DNA of 7,059 nucleotides. Origin: Deltaproteobacteria bacterium (GTDB lineage: Bacteria > Desulfobacterota > Desulfarculia > Adiutricales > JAGVGV01). Each line of letters starts with the position of its first letter. Positions within the stretch are counted from its first letter, which is position 1. Below are positions 5,455 through 7,059 of the stretch, one piece after another. The notes beneath the pieces are model-generated. The model was not told the origin of the DNA. It ran no database searches and saw only the letters and a program-made list of their open reading frames with translations. The DNA is taken from the NCBI GenBank assembly GCA_020056895.1, contig JAGVGV010000153.1:1-7059 (forward strand). The letters are read 5' to 3'. The position numbers were made by a program, and so were the translations under genes.

Positions 5455-6525
5455 CTATTTGTCCCACTCCCGGACCAGGGTGGCGCCCCGGGACCGGAGA
5501 CCGTTCAAAAAGCCCTTGACCGTTTCGGCGCCGGGCAGTTTTTTCTCGTCCATGGTCTTGGCCCATTCCATAGGCACGTTGGGCAGGGTGTTGGCCCAGC
5601 GTTTCCGTTCGTCATCGGACAACACGGTGATCGCGGCTCCGCCGGCTTCCATGGTCTTCATCGCCTGGTCGGCCCGGTCCGCCTGGGCCTGGGCCAGCTT
5701 TTTCGAATATTCGGCGCCCACTTCCTTGAAAACCTTCTGGACTTCGGGCGGGAAGGAATCCCACACGTCCTTGTTGATGCTCACCCCGCCAGCGAACTGG
5801 GCTCCGAAATTCACCATGCACAGGTGGGGGGCCACTTCCTGCAGCTTGCCGGCCGAAGCGGCGGTCATGAAGGTCAGGGCGCCTTCGTACACGCCGGTCT
5901 TGATGTCGTTGTAATAGGTGTTCAGGTTGCCGGCCACGGCCACGGCGCCGGTGTTCTTGATCCAGTTGGCCGCCGGGCCCGGGGCGGCGATCTTGTGCCC
6001 CTTGATGTCATCCACGGTCTTAACCGGGAAGCTGGTCAGCAGGCCGTAGGTATCCAGGGCCGCGCCTCCAAGGAAAATCTGGTTGTGCCGGTCCCATTCA
6101 TCCTTGAAGGCGGGGATTTTGGCCTGGAGTTCGGTGACCGTATCCACTACAGCGAAAATGTCCCGGGAACCGAAGGGCGTCATGTAGCTGACATTGTGGA
6201 GGGGCATTTGGGGGGCCTGGAACAGGGTGCTCACGAACCCCGCATCGACCACGCCGGCCTGAATGGCGTCCAATTCACCCCCAAGTTTGGCCACCGTGCC
6301 ACCCCAGGCCTGGTTCCATTCGATTTTGTGTTCCCCACCCGCTTCGGCCAGCCGTTTGTCGATTTCCGGAATCATGTAATCCCGGGCCATGGACACCCAC
6401 AGGAAAATGGGCGGATGACCGGCCGCGATGGTCACTTTGAAGGTTTTGGCCTGGGCCCCGCCGGTCAGGGCCAGAACCGCCGCGACCAGCAGCACCGTGA
6501 ACAACGCCTTTTTCGCGAATTTCAT
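5455..6525 (-). CDS. dctP: TRAP transporter periplasmic substrate-binding protein (DctP family)
   Basis: A 356-residue secreted binding protein. Residues 1-26 are a signal peptide: a positive start (MKFAKK), a hydrophobic core, and a probable cut after AQA. The mature part has the DctP family layout, with GHPP near the N-terminus, a central DDIKGHKI (172-179) and the NDIKTGVYEG segment (206-215). It captures substrate in the periplasm and delivers it to DctQM. The family motif usually reads KGLKIRVPG, its Arg binding the substrate carboxylate; here it reads KGHKIAAPG with Ala180, so the clamp Arg is missing. I chose ATG 6525 because a perfect AGGAGG lies 5 nt upstream and the signal peptide begins there; a longer frame to 6624 has neither. 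The dctQ start follows the stop by 2 nt. Substrate unknown. Confidence 0.96.
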   Translation of the reverse strand: MKFAKKALFTVLLVAAVLALTGGAQAKTFKVTIAAGHPPIFLWVSMARDYMIPEIDKRLAEAGGEHKIEWNQAWGGTVAKLGGELDAIQAGVVDAGFVSTLFQAPQMPLHNVSYMTPFGSRDIFAVVDTVTELQAKIPAFKDEWDRHNQIFLGGAALDTYGLLTSFPVKTVDDIKGHKIAAPGPAANWIKNTGAVAVAGNLNTYYNDIKTGVYEGALTFMTAASAGKLQEVAPHLCMVNFGAQFAGGVSINKDVWDSFPPEVQKVFKEVGAEYSKKLAQAQADRADQAMKTMEAGGAAITVLSDDERKRWANTLPNVPMEWAKTMDEKKLPGAETVKGFLNGLRSRGATLVREWDK

Positions 6526-6637
6526 TTTTTCCTCCTGGGGTTGGATTGGGCAACTCGGTTTTTCCAAACACCATCGACAGGGAACGAACACCGAAAACCA
6601 GGGCTCCATCCGCCAACGAAGCATCCAGAGTCATAGA

Positions 6638-6665
6638 ATTATTTTGGGATGGGGTTCTTGGTAAA
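6638..6665 (-). promoter_or_regulatory. Weak sigma70-like promoter candidate for the TRAP operon
   Basis: On the minus strand TTTACC (6660-6665, four of six to TTGACA) and AATAAT (6638-6643, five of six to TATAAT) are separated by 16 bp. This lies in the 149-bp gap between the cleavage-enzyme gene and dctP, with an AT-rich patch unusual for this window. It would give a leader of roughly 100 nt. The TRAP genes could equally be read through from upstream. Confidence 0.3.
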
Positions 6666-6674
6666 TCCATCACC

Positions 6675-7059
6675 TTACATATTCACCTTGTCCCGGCCTT
6701 TGAGCTTCAGCATTTGGCGGGCTTCGTCGGGCGAGGCCGGTTCGTACCCGAATTCCTTGGCGATCCGCACCATTTTCTCCACCAGTTCGGCGTTGCTTTT
6801 GGCCATTTCGCCCTTACTCAGCCACAGGTTGTCCTCGAGGCCCACCCGGACCGCGCCGCCCATCAGCAGGGAGACCGTGCCCAGGGCGAATTCGTTCCGG
6901 CCGGCGGCGATGGTGGAAAACAGGTATTTATCGCCGAAAATGGAATCGGCGGTCTGTTTCATATGCAAAAGGTGCGGAATCGTAGCCGTGATCCCGCCCA
7001 TGATGCCCATGACGAACTGGACGTACAAGGGCAGGTCGATGCATTTACGGGAAAAATAG
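6675..7059 (-). CDS. Beta-keto acid cleavage enzyme family protein (BKACE, DUF849), C-terminal part
   Basis: The frame is open to the right edge, so 127 C-terminal residues are visible and the 5' part is outside the window. The block LYVQFVMGIMGGI followed by a GR(N)EF...GGAVRVGLEDN pattern is diagnostic of the DUF849/BKACE family, whose founder is 3-keto-5-aminohexanoate cleavage enzyme (Kce). The family condenses a beta-keto acid with acetyl-CoA to give acetoacetate and a new CoA ester. RVGLED (6831-6848) has the Arg, Glu and Asp at the spacing of Kce Arg226, Glu230 (zinc ligand) and Asp231, so the visible active-site residues are intact. The zinc-binding His pair would be in the missing part. 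It precedes the TRAP genes on the same strand by 149 bp, which suggests the transporter may bring in its substrate or a precursor. The actual keto acid is unknown. Confidence 0.93.
   Translation of the reverse strand, partial: YFSRKCIDLPLYVQFVMGIMGGITATIPHLLHMKQTADSIFGDKYLFSTIAAGRNEFALGTVSLLMGGAVRVGLEDNLWLSKGEMAKSNAELVEKMVRIAKEFGYEPASPDEARQMLKLKGRDKVNM

Noticed and set aside
5440..6636. Long plus-strand open frame (398 codons) opposite dctP
   Set aside because: Antisense shadow of dctP; His/Gly/Phe-rich, no recognisable motif and no ribosome site.
1..7059. tRNA, rRNA, CRISPR array, insertion sequence or integrase
   Set aside because: I saw no regularly spaced direct repeats, terminal inverted repeats, transposase motifs or tRNA-like cloverleaf segments on either strand.

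Overview
All genes I can support lie on the minus strand, so the window reads from right to left. Base composition is GC-rich with tight operon packing. A GC-rich anaerobe that carries TRAP transporters, a DUF849-type beta-keto acid cleavage enzyme (BKACE) and radical-SAM peptide clusters fits Desulfobacterota (sulfate-reducing 'deltaproteobacteria'). That taxonomic guess is inference from gene content and protein style only.

Right block (3528-7059), catabolism and uptake: the 3' end of a BKACE gene (6675 to the window edge) is followed by a complete tripartite TRAP transporter. This is the periplasmic binding protein DctP (5455-6525), the small permease DctQ (4838-5452) and the large permease DctM (3528-4841). 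dctQ and dctM overlap by an ATGA. dctP has a perfect AGGAGG ribosome site. A perfect 10-bp hairpin with a 4-nt loop sits at the dctP/dctQ junction. The binding protein lacks the arginine that usually clamps the substrate carboxylate in this family, so the cargo may not be an ordinary dicarboxylate.

Middle spacer (3319-3527): about 210 bp without a convincing gene. It holds a 12-bp hairpin that may end the TRAP transcript and a 17-bp quasi-palindrome that could be an operator for the next operon.

Left block (1-3318), the most interesting part: an apparent RiPP (ribosomally made, post-translationally modified peptide) cluster. In transcription order it has a radical SAM/SPASM enzyme (2056-3318), a 62-residue precursor peptide with five cysteines in its last 33 residues (1792-1980), a hairpin, a PqqD-like RiPP recognition element (1334-1639), a two-domain protein joining an S26/S24-type peptidase domain to a GNAT-like domain (373-1305), and a second radical SAM enzyme cut by the window edge (1-362). 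In the peptidase domain the usual catalytic serine position is cysteine.

Proposed logic: the PqqD-like protein binds the leader of the precursor and presents it to one or both radical SAM enzymes, which modify the Cys-rich core. The peptidase/GNAT fusion could then remove the leader and/or acylate the product. The product, the chemistry and the exporter are unknown. The exporter, if there is one, is probably beyond the left edge.
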